Source: Betaproteobacteria bacterium
GTDB lineage: Bacteria; Pseudomonadota; Gammaproteobacteria; Burkholderiales; Burkholderiaceae
Assembly: GCA_018969885.1 (NCBI GenBank)
Contig: JAGWXN010000034.1
Coordinates: 1-17,472 of the forward strand
Direction of reading: 5' to 3'
DNA length: 17,472 bases
Shown here: positions 6,368 to 15,167 of the stretch, piece after piece
Layout of the letters: every line of letters starts with the position of its first letter
How positions within the stretch are numbered: position 1 is the stretch's first letter
Made by a program: the position numbers and the translations under genes
Notes under the pieces: generated by a model
Databases searched by the model: none
What the model saw: only the letters and a program-made list of their open reading frames with translations
Told to the model about the DNA's origin: nothing

Positions 6368-8770
6368 TCAGGTGCCAGCGCGCAGTCGCGCACCCAGTTC
6401 GCGTTCGGCACGAGCCACCACCGCCTGAACCGCGCGCTGCGCCTCAGCGTCACTCAACGTGCGGGCAGTATCTTGCATTCGCAATCGGAACGCAAGACTT
6501 TTCTCCTTATTTTCCAAGCCCTTACCGCGGTATTCGTCAAACAGGACGACCTGCTGGATGATGGCGGCGTCGGCCTCTTCGCGAGCGGTCTGGAGGAGCG
6601 TCTTCTCAACCTTGGCCGCGGGCAGATCGACTGGAACGATGAGCGCAATATCGCGCAGCACCGCCGGAAACTTCGAGGCATCGGCATGTACGGGCACCGC
6701 CCGATGACGCAACACTTCCAGGTCGACTTCAAACAGCACTGGCGCCGAGGGCAGTTCCAGCGCCTGTTGCAGGGCCGGATGCAGTTCACCCATAAAGCCG
6801 ATCGACTGGCCCTCGACCAGCATCTGCGCGCACCGGCCAGGGTGAAGCGCCGGATGTGAAACCGCTACAAACTCAGGCTGAAGCGGCGAGCACAGTCGCT
6901 CCAGATCAGCCTTCACATCATGGAAGTCGACTCCCCGATGCGGCGCGCCCCATTGCTCGGGCGCAACCGCGCCGAAGGCCAGCGCCGCCACCCGCCAGGG
7001 TTGGGAAATGCCAGGCACCGCAAGCGGCCCAGACTGCACGGCCGCGTCTGGCTCGAACACCCGTCCCACCTCGAAAAGGCGCACTCGCGTGGCCTTACGA
7101 TTGAGATTGGCTCGCAAGGTCTCGATCAACCCGCCCCACAGCGTGGTGCGCATCACATTCATCTGCGCCGCGATGGGATTGAGGAGCCTCACCGGCTGCC
7201 GCCCTGACAGTTTCTCGTCGAGCGATGATTCAACAAAGCTGTAGGTGATGACTTCTTGATAGTCGCGAGCCGCAATCGCCTGCTTGATCGCGAGCACCGG
7301 ACGTCGCGATTCGCTCACGGGACGCATGGACGACGGTGCACGCGGCGGCCGAAGCGGCAGTCGGTCAAAGCCCCAGATACGGGCCACTTCTTCGATCAGG
7401 TCTTCCTCAATCTGCAGATCGAATCGATGCGCAGGTGGCTGCACCACAAAACGATCCGCCTCGCGGGTGTACGTCAACCCGAGGCGTGAGAAGCATTGTG
7501 CGATGTCGTCGGCGCCAATCGGGGCGCCGATGATCTTGCGTGCGCGATCCACGCGCAATCCCACCGGCGCGCGCTCTGGTAGCCCGGTGATCGTGTCATC
7601 GATCGGGCCGGCCTGACCGCCGCAAATCTCGAGAATAAGCTGGCTGATTCGTTCAATGTGTTCGACGGTGGTGCTGGCGTCGACACCACGCTCGAAACGT
7701 GATCCGGCTTCAGTCGCAAAGTTGTAGCGACGCGCCCGCCCGGCCACTGCGGTGGGCCACCAGAACGCTGCCTCGAGATAGATGTCCCGCGTGTCATCAG
7801 ACACCGCTGTGGCATTTCCGCCCATGATCCCGGCGAGGCTCTCCACCTGCGCTTCATCGGCAATGACGCCAACATCCGCCGCAAGGGCCACAGTCTGACC
7901 ATTCAGAAGTTCAAGGGACTCCCCCGATTTCGCCCACCGCACCGACAGCCCACCGTGGATGCGTGCGAGGTCAAACACATGGGAAGGGCGCCCGAGCTCA
8001 AGCATCACATAGTTCGAGATATCAACCAGGGCGGAAACACTGCGCTGCCCTGCCCGCTCGAGCCTGCGCCGCATCCAGCCGGGCGTTTGCGCCCTCGCGT
8101 TCACGCCGCGAATGATCCGCCCGGAGAACCGGCCGCAAAGATCGGGCGCTTCAATGCGTACCGGTAGTCGATCAGCAATGGTGACTGGAACGGGATCAAA
8201 GCGCGGCGCAGCCAGCGCGGCGCCAGAGAGCGCGGCGAGCTCACGCGCCACCCCAAAAATGCTCATGCAGTGAGCAAGATTGGGCGTGAGCTTCAAGAGC
8301 CACACGGTTTCATTAAGCTCGAGCCAACTGCGAAGCGATTGGCCAACGGGCGCATCGGGTTCGAGCGCGAGCAGCCCCGCATGGTCTTCGGACAGACCCA
8401 GCTCGCGTGCTGAGCACAGCATGCCCTGGCTTTCCACACCGCGCATGGTGGTGGGTTTGATGGTCAGGCCGCCAGGCATTACCGCGCCAGGCAGCGCGCA
8501 CGGCACCCGCATGCCCTGCGCCACGTTGGGCGCGCCGCAGACGATGGTAGCGAGGCCCTCTCCCGTATCCACCTCACAAACGCGCAGTCGATCCGCATTG
8601 GGATGCGGGCGTACCGAGCGGACCTCGGCAACCACCACTCGTTCAAAGGGCGGCGCCGCCGGGGTGGCCTCCTCGACCTCGAGCCCGGCCATGGTGAGCC
8701 GCTCTGCGATGGTTTCGGCTGACCAGTCGGTGGCCACGAAACTGCGCAGCCAGCTTTCGGGTACGCGCAT
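6368..8770 (-). CDS. pheT: Phenylalanine-tRNA ligase beta subunit
   Basis: This is the 800-residue large subunit of the alpha2-beta2 PheRS, which charges tRNA-Phe in the cytoplasm. E. coli PheT is 795 residues, so the gene is full length. The order of domains is an EMAPII-like tRNA-binding fold at about 39-150 ([21 protein letters not shown]), the B3/B4 editing region (about 210-380) and B5 (about 400-470). The catalytic-like core follows ([23 protein letters not shown]), then a C-terminal FDX-ACB anticodon-binding domain from about 705 ([12 protein letters not shown]). ATG 8770 lies 11 bases after the pheS stop. An AGGA overlapping that stop codon serves as ribosome-binding site. Confidence 0.98.
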   Translation of the reverse strand: MRVPESWLRSFVATDWSAETIAERLTMAGLEVEEATPAAPPFERVVVAEVRSVRPHPNADRLRVCEVDTGEGLATIVCGAPNVAQGMRVPCALPGAVMPGGLTIKPTTMRGVESQGMLCSARELGLSEDHAGLLALEPDAPVGQSLRSWLELNETVWLLKLTPNLAHCMSIFGVARELAALSGAALAAPRFDPVPVTIADRLPVRIEAPDLCGRFSGRIIRGVNARAQTPGWMRRRLERAGQRSVSALVDISNYVMLELGRPSHVFDLARIHGGLSVRWAKSGESLELLNGQTVALAADVGVIADEAQVESLAGIMGGNATAVSDDTRDIYLEAAFWWPTAVAGRARRYNFATEAGSRFERGVDASTTVEHIERISQLILEICGGQAGPIDDTITGLPERAPVGLRVDRARKIIGAPIGADDIAQCFSRLGLTYTREADRFVVQPPAHRFDLQIEEDLIEEVARIWGFDRLPLRPPRAPSSMRPVSESRRPVLAIKQAIAARDYQEVITYSFVESSLDEKLSGRQPVRLLNPIAAQMNVMRTTLWGGLIETLRANLNRKATRVRLFEVGRVFEPDAAVQSGPLAVPGISQPWRVAALAFGAVAPEQWGAPHRGVDFHDVKADLERLCSPLQPEFVAVSHPALHPGRCAQMLVEGQSIGFMGELHPALQQALELPSAPVLFEVDLEVLRHRAVPVHADASKFPAVLRDIALIVPVDLPAAKVEKTLLQTAREEADAAIIQQVVLFDEYRGKGLENKEKSLAFRLRMQDTARTLSDAEAQRAVQAVVARAERELGARLRAGT

Positions 8771-8781
8771 TCGTTGAAATC

Positions 8782-9786
8782 CTATCGGTTGAACTGCTGC
8801 AGGAAGCGCAGATCGTTTTCGTAAAAGAGTCGCAGGTCGCCAATGCCGTAGCGAAGCATTGCCAGACGTTCGATCCCCGAACCGAATGCAAAACCAACCC
8901 AGCGCTCGGGATCAAGCCCGAAATTGCGCACGACATTCGGGTGAACCTGTCCTGAACCGCTCACCTCCAGCCACCGACCGGCAAGCGGGCCATCGGGAAA
9001 GCGGATATCGATCTCGGCCGAAGGCTCGGTGAAGGGGAAATACGACGGCCGGAAACGCACATCGAGCGAATCACTTTCGAAAAAGCGTCGGAGAAAATCG
9101 GAGTACACGCTCTTCAGATCGGCGAAGCTGATGTCCTCGTCGATCCACAGCCCTTCGAACTGGTGAAACATGGGCGAATGCGTGGCATCGGAATCCACCC
9201 GGTAGGTCTTGCCCGGCGCGATCACCCGAATGGGCGGAGGATGCATGCGGGCATACCGCACCTGCACCGGCGAGGTATGCGTTCGTAGCAGAAGCCCCCC
9301 CTCGACATAGAACGTGTCGTGCATCGAGCGCGCGGGATGGTTTTCCGGGGTATTGAGCGCAGTGAAGTTGTAGAAGTCTTCTTCGATTTCCGGCCCGTCG
9401 GCCACATCGAAACCGATCGAGTGAAAGATGGCTTCAATCCGTGCAATGGTAAGCGTGATCGGGTGAAGCCCGCCGGCACCCAGCCCGCGGCCCGGAAGCG
9501 TGACATCAACCGATTCCTGCGCGAGACGCGCCTCGAGCTGGGCGCGTGCAATCTCGGCTTCGCGCGCGCTCACCAGCGCTTCGATCGCCTGCTTCGCCAC
9601 ATTCAGCTCTCGGCCAGCCGCCGCCTTCTGTTCGCCTGACAACGAACCGAGCGCTTTCATCCGCGCAGTGAGGCTTCCATCGCGTCCTAGAAAGCGCGCC
9701 TTGGCGTTGGCGAGGGATGTGGTGTCAGCCGACTCGGCAAGCGCGACGCGGGCCTGCTCGACGAGGTCGGACAGCGTTGAATCCAT
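8782..9786 (-). CDS. pheS: Phenylalanine-tRNA ligase alpha subunit
   Basis: This 334-residue catalytic subunit of PheRS has an N-terminal coiled-coil (about 1-90) that grips tRNA. Class II motif 2 includes [11 protein letters not shown] (about 208-217) and motif 3 is [16 protein letters not shown] (about 299-314). Ala300 in GFAFG matches E. coli Ala294, the residue that shapes the phenylalanine pocket, so normal Phe selectivity is expected. The start ATG 9786 is preceded by AGGAG with about ten bases spacing. It is separated from rplT by 132 bases holding two hairpins. No Phe-rich pheM-type leader peptide is seen there. Confidence 0.98.
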   Translation of the reverse strand: MDSTLSDLVEQARVALAESADTTSLANAKARFLGRDGSLTARMKALGSLSGEQKAAAGRELNVAKQAIEALVSAREAEIARAQLEARLAQESVDVTLPGRGLGAGGLHPITLTIARIEAIFHSIGFDVADGPEIEEDFYNFTALNTPENHPARSMHDTFYVEGGLLLRTHTSPVQVRYARMHPPPIRVIAPGKTYRVDSDATHSPMFHQFEGLWIDEDISFADLKSVYSDFLRRFFESDSLDVRFRPSYFPFTEPSAEIDIRFPDGPLAGRWLEVSGSGQVHPNVVRNFGLDPERWVGFAFGSGIERLAMLRYGIGDLRLFYENDLRFLQQFNR

Positions 9787-9813
9787 GGGGGTTCGACTCC
9801 TGAGACAGCTGTG

Positions 9814-9840
9814 GCCGGCACCCGTTGACGGGGCACCGGC
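9814..9840 (-). other. Hairpin in the pheS leader
   Basis: GCCGG-CA-CCCG (9814-9824) and CGGG-GCA-CCGGC (9829-9840) can pair as two GC helices with an internal loop and a TTGA terminal loop. It lies 27 bases upstream of the pheS ATG. No U-run follows, so it is not a simple terminator; a role in pheST expression or mRNA stability is only a guess. Confidence 0.35.
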
Positions 9841-9878
9841 TCTTCAACTGCTTCCGGCAAGACGATACGCAGGGTGCA

Positions 9879-9904
9879 AGGCGGCCCGGATCAAGCGGCC
9901 GCCT
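9879..9904 (-). other. GC-rich hairpin between rplT and pheS
   Basis: AGGCGGCC (9879-9886) pairs perfectly with GGCCGCCT (9897-9904) around a ten-base loop, starting 14 bases after the rplT stop. There is no following U-tract. It may protect or separate the ribosomal-protein mRNA from pheST. Confidence 0.4.
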
Positions 9905-9918
9905 GCGATCCCCGCCAA

Positions 9919-10278
9919 TCAAGCAGCGAGCGCCGCCTTGGCCTGGCCAACGATGGTGGCAAAAGCTGCCTTGTCATTGACCGCGAGTTCGGCCAGCACC
10001 TTACGGTCAAGACCGATTGCGGCGCGGTTCAAACCGTTGATCAGCCGGCTGTAGCTCAAGCCATGCTCGCGCGAGGCGGCATTGATCCGAGCGATCCAGA
10101 GCGCGCGAAACACGCGCTTACGATTACGACGGTCGCGATACGCATACTGGCCAGCCCGCATGACCGCCTGCTTGGCAATGCGGAACACATTGCCGCGGCG
10201 ACCGCGATAGCCTTTGGCCAATGCCAGAACTTTTTTGTGACGCGCGCGCGCCGTGACTCCACGTTTAACTCGAGGCAT
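9919..10278 (-). CDS. rplT: 50S ribosomal protein L20
   Basis: This 119-residue, very basic protein binds 23S rRNA early in 50S assembly. The sequence shows the family hallmarks [49 protein letters not shown] and a compact C-terminal domain ([26 protein letters not shown]). The length is standard. The start is preceded by AAGGAG at about 6 bases, overlapping the end of rpmI ten bases away. L20 is the known translational repressor of the rpmI-rplT operon in E. coli; whether it acts the same way here is inference. Confidence 0.98.
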   Translation of the reverse strand: MPRVKRGVTARARHKKVLALAKGYRGRRGNVFRIAKQAVMRAGQYAYRDRRNRKRVFRALWIARINAASREHGLSYSRLINGLNRAAIGLDRKVLAELAVNDKAAFATIVGQAKAALAA

Positions 10279-10288
10279 CGCGCGCTCC

Positions 10289-10486
10289 TTATGCGTAAGG
10301 CAGCATGGCTTTTACGGAAGCCATGTTCGTGCTGTGCACGCCCTCGGTTCCGCGAAGCTGCCGCTTGTTTTTGGTGGTTTTCTTGGTGAGGATGTGGCGC
10401 TTGAACGCCTGTCCGCGCTTGACGCTGCCGGAGCCGCGCACGCGAAAGCGCTTCGCAGCGCTTTTCTTGGTTTTCATCTTGGGCAT
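10289..10486 (-). CDS. rpmI: 50S ribosomal protein L35
   Basis: This 65-residue basic protein begins [25 protein letters not shown] and contains the L35 block [21 protein letters not shown] chose ATG 10486 because it gives exactly the family length and N-terminus; the open frame upstream is not conserved-looking. The leader has an AAAAGGA about 14 bases before the ATG, rather far for efficient initiation. It lies between infC and rplT, the invariant order infC-rpmI-rplT. Confidence 0.97.
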   Translation of the reverse strand: MPKMKTKKSAAKRFRVRGSGSVKRGQAFKRHILTKKTTKNKRQLRGTEGVHSTNMASVKAMLPYA

Positions 10487-10618
10487 GATGCCGTCCGATT
10501 TCCTTTTAATGCCTTGCAAGGTGTCTGGCACGGCGCCAGAACTTGGTAACCCGCTTGGCTTCTTCACCCGCCCCCAGTGGAGGCGTTGGTGCACTGCCGA
10601 TCGCTCCGAAACCCTGTG
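10487..10618 (-). promoter_or_regulatory. infC-rpmI intergenic leader with a 6-bp hairpin
   Basis: This 132-base spacer precedes rpmI. TCTGGC (10524-10529) and GCCAGA (10535-10540) form a perfect hairpin, and CCTTGCAAGG (10512-10521) is a palindrome between it and the ribosome-binding site. In gammaproteobacteria the equivalent leader carries the L20 autoregulatory operator. Structure here is compatible with such a role but does not prove it. Confidence 0.3.
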
Positions 10619-11158
10619 CTACTTCTTACGCTTCGGTGCGATCACCATGATCATCTGACGCCCTTCCAGCTTGGGCATCTGCTCGACCATGGCAACATCT
10701 TCAAGCTCGGTGCGGATGCGGTCGAGCAGCCGCACACCGAATTCCTGATGCGCCATCTCGCGGCCACGGAAGCGAAGGGTAATTTTCGCCTTGTCACCGT
10801 CTTCGAGAAAGCGCTTCACATTGCGCATCTTGACCAGATAATCGCCCTCATCCGTGCCCGGCCGAAACTTCACTTCCTTGACCTGGATGATTTTCTGTTT
10901 GAGCCGCGCGTCGTGGGCTCGCTTCTGTTCCTGATACTTGAACTTGCCGTAGTCCATCAGACGACAGACGGGCGGGACGGCGGTTGGCGCGATCTCAACC
11001 AGATCGACGTCTGATTCTTCCGCCATTCGCAGCGCCTCGCGGGTGCTGACGATGCCGATCGGCTGGTTTTCCGGGCCAATCAACCGGATTTCAGGAACAG
11101 TGATTTCGCCATTGATACGGTGCTCGCGTTCAGCGGCGATGGGCGCTTTTGTAACGAT
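10619..11158 (-). CDS. infC: Translation initiation factor IF-3 with ATC start codon
   Basis: IF3 binds the 30S subunit, blocks 50S joining and checks start-codon pairing. The 179-residue product has the N-domain with [16 protein letters not shown], a linker with [18 protein letters not shown] and the C-domain with [42 protein letters not shown] place the start at ATC 11158-11156. A perfect GGAGG (11171-11167) lies eight bases upstream, no ATG, GTG or TTG lies at that position, and the resulting length matches E. coli IF3 (180). The GTG at 11200 would put the Shine-Dalgarno inside the gene. Rare start codons in infC are established and are the basis of IF3 autorepression. Confidence 0.96.
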   Translation of the reverse strand: MVTKAPIAAEREHRINGEITVPEIRLIGPENQPIGIVSTREALRMAEESDVDLVEIAPTAVPPVCRLMDYGKFKYQEQKRAHDARLKQKIIQVKEVKFRPGTDEGDYLVKMRNVKRFLEDGDKAKITLRFRGREMAHQEFGVRLLDRIRTELEDVAMVEQMPKLEGRQMIMVIAPKRKK

Positions 11159-11166
11159 GCTGGGAT

Positions 11167-11171
11167 CCTCC
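11167..11171 (-). promoter_or_regulatory. infC ribosome-binding site that decides a rare ATC start
   Basis: GGAGG on the minus strand, with eight bases (ATCCCAGC) before ATC 11158. The upstream mRNA is U-rich (TTTGTTTTTTG at 11187-11177), which may help S1-dependent loading. Confidence 0.8.
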
Positions 11172-11223
11172 GGAACAAAAAACAAACGACCGTGCAACAC
11201 GCAGGACGCCTGGGAGCCCGACC

Positions 11224-11247
11224 CGACAGCGCTCCGAGACGCTGTCG
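11224..11247 (-). other. Hairpin between thrS and infC
   Basis: CGACAGCG (11224-11231) and CGCTGTCG (11240-11247) pair perfectly around an eight-base loop, starting 14 bases after the thrS stop. The usual U-run is missing. It may stabilise the thrS 3' end or act as a partial attenuator between thrS and infC. Confidence 0.4.
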
Positions 11248-11260
11248 TGCCGGACCGGCA

Positions 11261-13180
11261 TCACTTCGGCTGGCTTATCTTGTTTTCCACCTCAAGCGCC
11301 AGGCGTTCTGCGAACGCCGCGATCGACATGGACCCCAAGTCAAGCCCGCCGCGCGCACGCACGGCCACCATGCCAGCCTGACGCTCTTTATCGCCCACGA
11401 CCAGGAGATAAGGCAGCTTCTGCAGGCTGTTTTCCCGGATTTTATAGTTGATCTTTTCATTCCGCAAATCGGACTCAACCCTAAACCCTTGTTTTTTCAG
11501 CGCTTGTGCAATATCGCGCGCGTAGTCCGCTTGAGCGTCGGTAATGGTCAGAATCATTGCCTGTACGGGCGCGAGCCACATGGGCAGTGCGCCGGCGTGA
11601 TTTTCGATCAGGATGCCGATGAAACGCTCGAGTGAGCCGACGATCGCGCGGTGCAGCATGACCGGATGCCGGCGGGTGTTGTCTTCGGCTACATACTCGG
11701 CGCCGAGTCGCTGCGGCATATTGAAATCAACCTGCATGGTGCCGCACTGCCAGGGCCGGCCCAGCGCATCTTTCAGTGTGTACTCGATCTTCGGTCCGTA
11801 GAACGCGCCATCGCCCGGCGCGATCACAAAATCGACGCCCGAACGGCGCAGGCTCTCCATGAGCGCGTACTCAGCGCGATCCCAGAGCGCATCATCGCCC
11901 ACGCGCTTTTCGGGACGCGTCGCGACTTTATAAAGAATTTGATCAAACCCGAAGTCGCGATAGACCTTGTGGAGCAACTCGGTGTAGGCCACGCACTCGT
12001 CGAGGATTTGTTCTTCGGTGCAAAAGATGTGGCCGTCGTCCTGCACAAAGCCGCGTACCCGCATGATGCCGTGCAGCGCGCCGGAGGGTTCGTTGCGATG
12101 ACAGTGACCAAACTCACCGTAGCGAAGCGGAAGATCGCGATAGCTGCGCAACGATGAGTTGTAAACCTGCACATGCCCCGGACAATTCATGGGCTTCACC
12201 GCATAGTCGCGATTTTCTGAAGCCGTGGTGAACATGTTGTCCTTGTAGTTCTCCCAGTGGCCAGAACGCTCCCAGAGCGAGCGGTCGAGGATCTGGGGGC
12301 AGCGCACTTCCTGGTAGCCGTTGTCCTGGTAAACGCGCCGCATGTACTGCTCGACCTGCTGCCAGAGCGTCCAACCGCGGGGGTGCCAGAACACCATGCC
12401 CGGCGCGTTGTCCTGCATATGGAACAGGTCGAGCTCGCGACCAAGCTTCCGGTGGTCGCGCCGCTCCGCCTCTTCAAGCATGTGCAGATAGGCGTCCTGG
12501 TCTTCCTTCCTGGACCATGCCGTGCCGTAGATGCGTTGCAGCATCTCGTTGCGGGAGTCGCCGCGCCAATAAGCGCCGGCGAGCTTCATCAATTTGAAGA
12601 CTTTGAGTTTGCCGGTCGAGGGCACGTGAGGCCCACGGCACAGGTCAATGAAGTTGCCTTCACGATAAAGACCGATCGGCTCGCCAGCGGGAATCGATGA
12701 AATGATCTCGGCTTTGTATTTCTCACCGATTGATTCGAAATACCTCACCGCATCGTCACGCTGCCAGACCTCACGCGACACGAGTTCGTCTTTCCGTGCG
12801 AGTTCGGCCATCTTGGCCTCGATCGCCTGGAGATCTTCGGGCGTGAAGGGCCGCTTGTAAGAAAAATCGTAATAGAAGCCGTTTTCGATCACCGGACCGA
12901 TGGTGACCTGCGCATCGGGGAACAGCTCTTTCACCGCATAAGCGAGGAGGTGGGCGGTGGAGTGGCGAATGATGTCGACACCATCGGGCTCCCGATCGGT
13001 CACGATCGACAGCGTGGCGTCAGACTCGATGCGGTGCGAGGTATCGACCAGACGACCGTCAATACGCCCGGCCAGCGCGGCCTTGGCCAAGCCGGCACCA
13101 ATCGAGGCAGCCACCTCAGCCACGGTGGGAGGGGCGGGAAACTCTCGGCGCGAGCCGTCCGGAAGCGTGATGGTGATCAT
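11261..13180 (-). CDS. thrS: Threonine-tRNA ligase
   Basis: This cytoplasmic class II synthetase charges tRNA-Thr. The 639 residues run as an N-terminal TGS domain (about 1-62) and an editing domain with His73-x3-His77 (HSTAHLL), Cys181 and His185 (LCRGPH). The catalytic core has zinc ligands Cys333 (MNCPGH), His384 (DDGHIF) and His510 ([12 protein letters not shown]). The C-terminal part is the anticodon-binding domain (about 540-639). All key residues are present and length is normal (E. coli 642). I chose ATG 13180; an in-frame GTG at 13186 would add two residues and the Shine-Dalgarno does not decide between them. It heads the translation operon, downstream of tRNA-Val. Confidence 0.98.
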   Translation of the reverse strand: MITITLPDGSRREFPAPPTVAEVAASIGAGLAKAALAGRIDGRLVDTSHRIESDATLSIVTDREPDGVDIIRHSTAHLLAYAVKELFPDAQVTIGPVIENGFYYDFSYKRPFTPEDLQAIEAKMAELARKDELVSREVWQRDDAVRYFESIGEKYKAEIISSIPAGEPIGLYREGNFIDLCRGPHVPSTGKLKVFKLMKLAGAYWRGDSRNEMLQRIYGTAWSRKEDQDAYLHMLEEAERRDHRKLGRELDLFHMQDNAPGMVFWHPRGWTLWQQVEQYMRRVYQDNGYQEVRCPQILDRSLWERSGHWENYKDNMFTTASENRDYAVKPMNCPGHVQVYNSSLRSYRDLPLRYGEFGHCHRNEPSGALHGIMRVRGFVQDDGHIFCTEEQILDECVAYTELLHKVYRDFGFDQILYKVATRPEKRVGDDALWDRAEYALMESLRRSGVDFVIAPGDGAFYGPKIEYTLKDALGRPWQCGTMQVDFNMPQRLGAEYVAEDNTRRHPVMLHRAIVGSLERFIGILIENHAGALPMWLAPVQAMILTITDAQADYARDIAQALKKQGFRVESDLRNEKINYKIRENSLQKLPYLLVVGDKERQAGMVAVRARGGLDLGSMSIAAFAERLALEVENKISQPK

Positions 13181-13209
13181 GTTCACTCAATACGACTGAA
13201 ACGGCCGCG

Positions 13210-13238
13210 ATTTTCCGATAGAACTGCTCGTGCGCCAA
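13210..13238 (-). promoter_or_regulatory. Candidate promoter of the thrS operon
   Basis: On the minus strand TTGGCG (13238-13233) is followed after 17 bases by GAAAAT (13215-13210), each 4/6 to the sigma70 consensus. It sits between the tRNA-Val terminator and thrS, where a promoter is needed. Confidence 0.35.
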
Positions 13239-13256
13239 ACGGCTACGCGGCAGGGT

Positions 13257-13299
13257 GAAAAACGAAAGCCCAAGCAAATCGACGACTTGCCTGGGCTTT
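13257..13299 (-). terminator. Rho-independent terminator after tRNA-Val
   Basis: Read leftward, AAAGCCCAGGCAA (13299-13287) pairs with TTGCTTGGGCTTT (13277-13265) over 13 positions with one G-U wobble. It is followed by CGTTTTTCA. It starts 5 bases after the tRNA CCA end and isolates the tRNA from thrS. Confidence 0.85.
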
Positions 13300-13304
13300 T
13301 TAAT

Positions 13305-13381
13305 TGGTAGGCGCGATTGGACTCGAACCAACGACCCCCACCATGTCAAGGTGGTGCTCTAACCAGCTGAGCTACGCGCCT
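13305..13381 (-). tRNA. tRNA-Val (anticodon GAC)
   Basis: This is a 77-base tRNA with encoded CCA (13307-13305). The acceptor stem AGGCGCG/CGCGCCT is perfect, the D-arm is GCTCAGCTGGTTAGAGC, and the T-arm has GTTCGAGTCC. The anticodon stem CCACC/GGTGG encloses loop TTGACAT, giving GAC, which reads GUC and GUU valine codons. It lies just upstream of the thrS promoter and has its own terminator. Confidence 0.97.
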
Positions 13382-13391
13382 GCAAACCGAA

Positions 13392-13397
13392 ATCATA
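13392..13397 (-). promoter_or_regulatory. -10 element of tRNA-Val promoter
   Basis: TATGAT on the minus strand (5/6 to consensus), ending ten bases before the tRNA 5' end. No convincing -35 was found at 16-18 bp spacing. Confidence 0.4.
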
Positions 13398-13432
13398 GCA
13401 GAGGTCGCGCCGCGCTGAGCGGCACTGGGCTC

Positions 13433-15118
13433 TCAACCCGTTGGCGCCCCGGCATTTCGCCGCGCGCCCGACGGTTCAGCGAGCGTGATTCGCGAAAGCC
13501 ACACCACAGGCACCAGGCCCACCAACACGATGAGAAGCGACGGCCAGGCCGCCTCGGCCAGTCGTTCATCCGCAGCAAAGTGATAGGCCACCACTGCCAG
13601 CGTGTCGAAGTCGAAGGGTCGCAGCACCAAGGTGGCAGGCAGCTCCTTCACGGAATCCACAAACACCAAGAGCGCGGCCACCGCGACGGTCCGCCGCATG
13701 AGCGGCCAATGCACCTCCCGCAACACGCCCCAAAACCCGCGCCCCAGGCTTCGTGCGCTCTGATCCATGGATGGACTGATACGACGCAACCCGGCATCGA
13801 TCCCCTGGAATCCCACCGGGAAAAAGCGCACCGTGTAGGCGTAGAAAACGGCTGCCAAACCTCCGCCGATCAAGGGCATCTGCCAGCCGATCAGTTCGCC
13901 TATCCATGCCAACCCGCGCGACGTAAGCCCGGCAAGTACGAGGAGCCCCACGCCCAGCACCAGTCCGGGAATGGCGTAGCCGGTGTTGGCAAGCCCGATC
14001 GCCAGACGAACCCACCGTCCGCCCGAGACGCGCAGGGCATACGCACCGAGCAGGGCAAGCGGAACAACCAGCGCCGCCCCACCCACCCCGAGCAGCGCGG
14101 TATTGGCCACCCAATCGAGGAGCCGCGTATCCAGTGCCGATTCGCTGGCTACGCCGGTGGCGAGCAGCAGCACCGCCGGCACCACAAAGCCCAGCAACCC
14201 GGGCACGGCGCACGCCACAAAAGCCCCCCAGGCCCGCGCCCCGCGCAGCACCGTTCGCTCCGGTGCTTGCGTCGAACGCGCGTGAAATTGCATGCGTCCG
14301 CGCTGTACGCGCTCGATCCAGACGAGTGCCATGACCGCAACCAACAGCGCGAGCGCCAACTGCGCCGCGCCCGCACGGTCGCCCAGCGATTGCCACGCAC
14401 GAAAGATTCCCGCCGTGAAAGTATCGACCGCGAAATAGCTTACGGTACCGAAATCAGCAAGCGTTTCCATGGTGGCCAGCGCAACGCCAGCCGCCACTGC
14501 AGGGCGCGCTACCGGCCAGGTGACGCGCCACCAGACTTCAAGCGGCCCCAGTCCAAGCGTCCTCGCGGCTTCGGCGAGCGACGCACTGCGCTCGGCAAAA
14601 GCGGTGCGCGCGAGGAGATACACATAGGGGTAAAGCGCAAGGCCGAGGCACAACGCTGCCGACGGCCAGCTGTGTACATCGGGGAACCAGTAGTCACCGA
14701 TTTCCCAACCGGTTACACGCCGCAGCGCCGATTGCAAGGCCCCAGACGGGGCGAGGAAATCAGTGTAGGCATAGCCCATGACGAAGGCGGGCATCGCCAT
14801 GGGAAGCACCAATACCCATGCAAGCACGCGCCGCCCCGGGAATTCGCACGCCGCAATCAGCCAGGCCGCGCCCACCCCCACGGCGAGCACGATCCCCACC
14901 ACCGCTGCAGTGAGAAGAAACGTGGTGGCCGCATAGCGCGGCAGCACCGTCAAGGCCAGATGCGACAGCGTCGCCGTGCTCTCAAACATGCCGGCCAGCG
15001 CGAGGGCTGTCAGCGCGAGCGCCGGTGCCGCGAGCGCGAACGCAACCAGGATCGTGGCCGCTCCGACCGGCGCTCCTGAGGCCGCGCCAGGCCGTCGTCT
15101 TGACCATGCAGAGAACAC
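13433..15118 (-). CDS. fbpB: Ferric-iron-type ABC transporter permease with two fused permease domains
   Basis: This 561-residue inner-membrane protein has about twelve hydrophobic segments in two homologous halves. Each half has an EAA loop: LAEAARTLGLGPLEVWWRVTWP at about 181-202 and MDQSARSLGRGFWGVLREVHWP at about 451-472. The motif KELPATLVLRPFDFDTLA (491-508) is characteristic of the FbpB/SfuB/HitB iron(III) permeases. The diverging ATPase gene fits this, but no ferric-binding protein gene is visible. I chose GTG 15118, with GGGA about eight bases upstream and a TATAAT at 15158-15153. An ATG at 15163 would add 15 residues and overlap the ATPase start codon. Related permeases carry thiamine or other solutes, so iron is likely but not certain. 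Confidence 0.88.
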   Translation of the reverse strand: MFSAWSRRRPGAASGAPVGAATILVAFALAAPALALTALALAGMFESTATLSHLALTVLPRYAATTFLLTAAVVGIVLAVGVGAAWLIAACEFPGRRVLAWVLVLPMAMPAFVMGYAYTDFLAPSGALQSALRRVTGWEIGDYWFPDVHSWPSAALCLGLALYPYVYLLARTAFAERSASLAEAARTLGLGPLEVWWRVTWPVARPAVAAGVALATMETLADFGTVSYFAVDTFTAGIFRAWQSLGDRAGAAQLALALLVAVMALVWIERVQRGRMQFHARSTQAPERTVLRGARAWGAFVACAVPGLLGFVVPAVLLLATGVASESALDTRLLDWVANTALLGVGGAALVVPLALLGAYALRVSGGRWVRLAIGLANTGYAIPGLVLGVGLLVLAGLTSRGLAWIGELIGWQMPLIGGGLAAVFYAYTVRFFPVGFQGIDAGLRRISPSMDQSARSLGRGFWGVLREVHWPLMRRTVAVAALLVFVDSVKELPATLVLRPFDFDTLAVVAYHFAADERLAEAAWPSLLIVLVGLVPVVWLSRITLAEPSGARRNAGAPTG

Positions 15119-15148
15119 CAGGCGTTTCCCGCGATAAACTATCCAAAC

Positions 15149-15167
15149 GAGAATTATATGCATTCGC
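15149..15167. promoter_or_regulatory. Candidate Fur box between the divergent iron-transport genes
   Basis: GAGAATTATATGCATTCGC matches 13 of 19 positions of the Fur consensus GATAATGATAATCATTATC, counted by eye. It covers the TATAAT (15158-15153, minus strand) that would serve the permease gene and the ATG (15158-15160) of the ATPase gene. One bound Fur could therefore repress both directions when iron is plentiful. The match is suggestive, not decisive. Confidence 0.5.
15153..15158 (-). promoter_or_regulatory. -10 element of the iron permease promoter
   Basis: Perfect TATAAT on the minus strand. A transcript starting about seven bases downstream would have a leader of roughly 28 bases before GTG 15118. 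The -35 position at 17 bp spacing reads GACTGG, a poor match. Confidence 0.4.

Noticed and set aside
10487..10594. Longer start for rpmI
   Set aside because: ATG 10486 gives the exact L35 length and N-terminus; the extension is unlike any L35 and covers the leader hairpin.
13304..15079. Long plus-strand open frame (591 codons) opposite the iron permease
   Set aside because: The composition is Arg/His/Gln/Pro-rich with no domain pattern. The minus strand encodes a coherent twelve-helix permease with two EAA loops, so this is an antisense shadow of GC-rich coding DNA.
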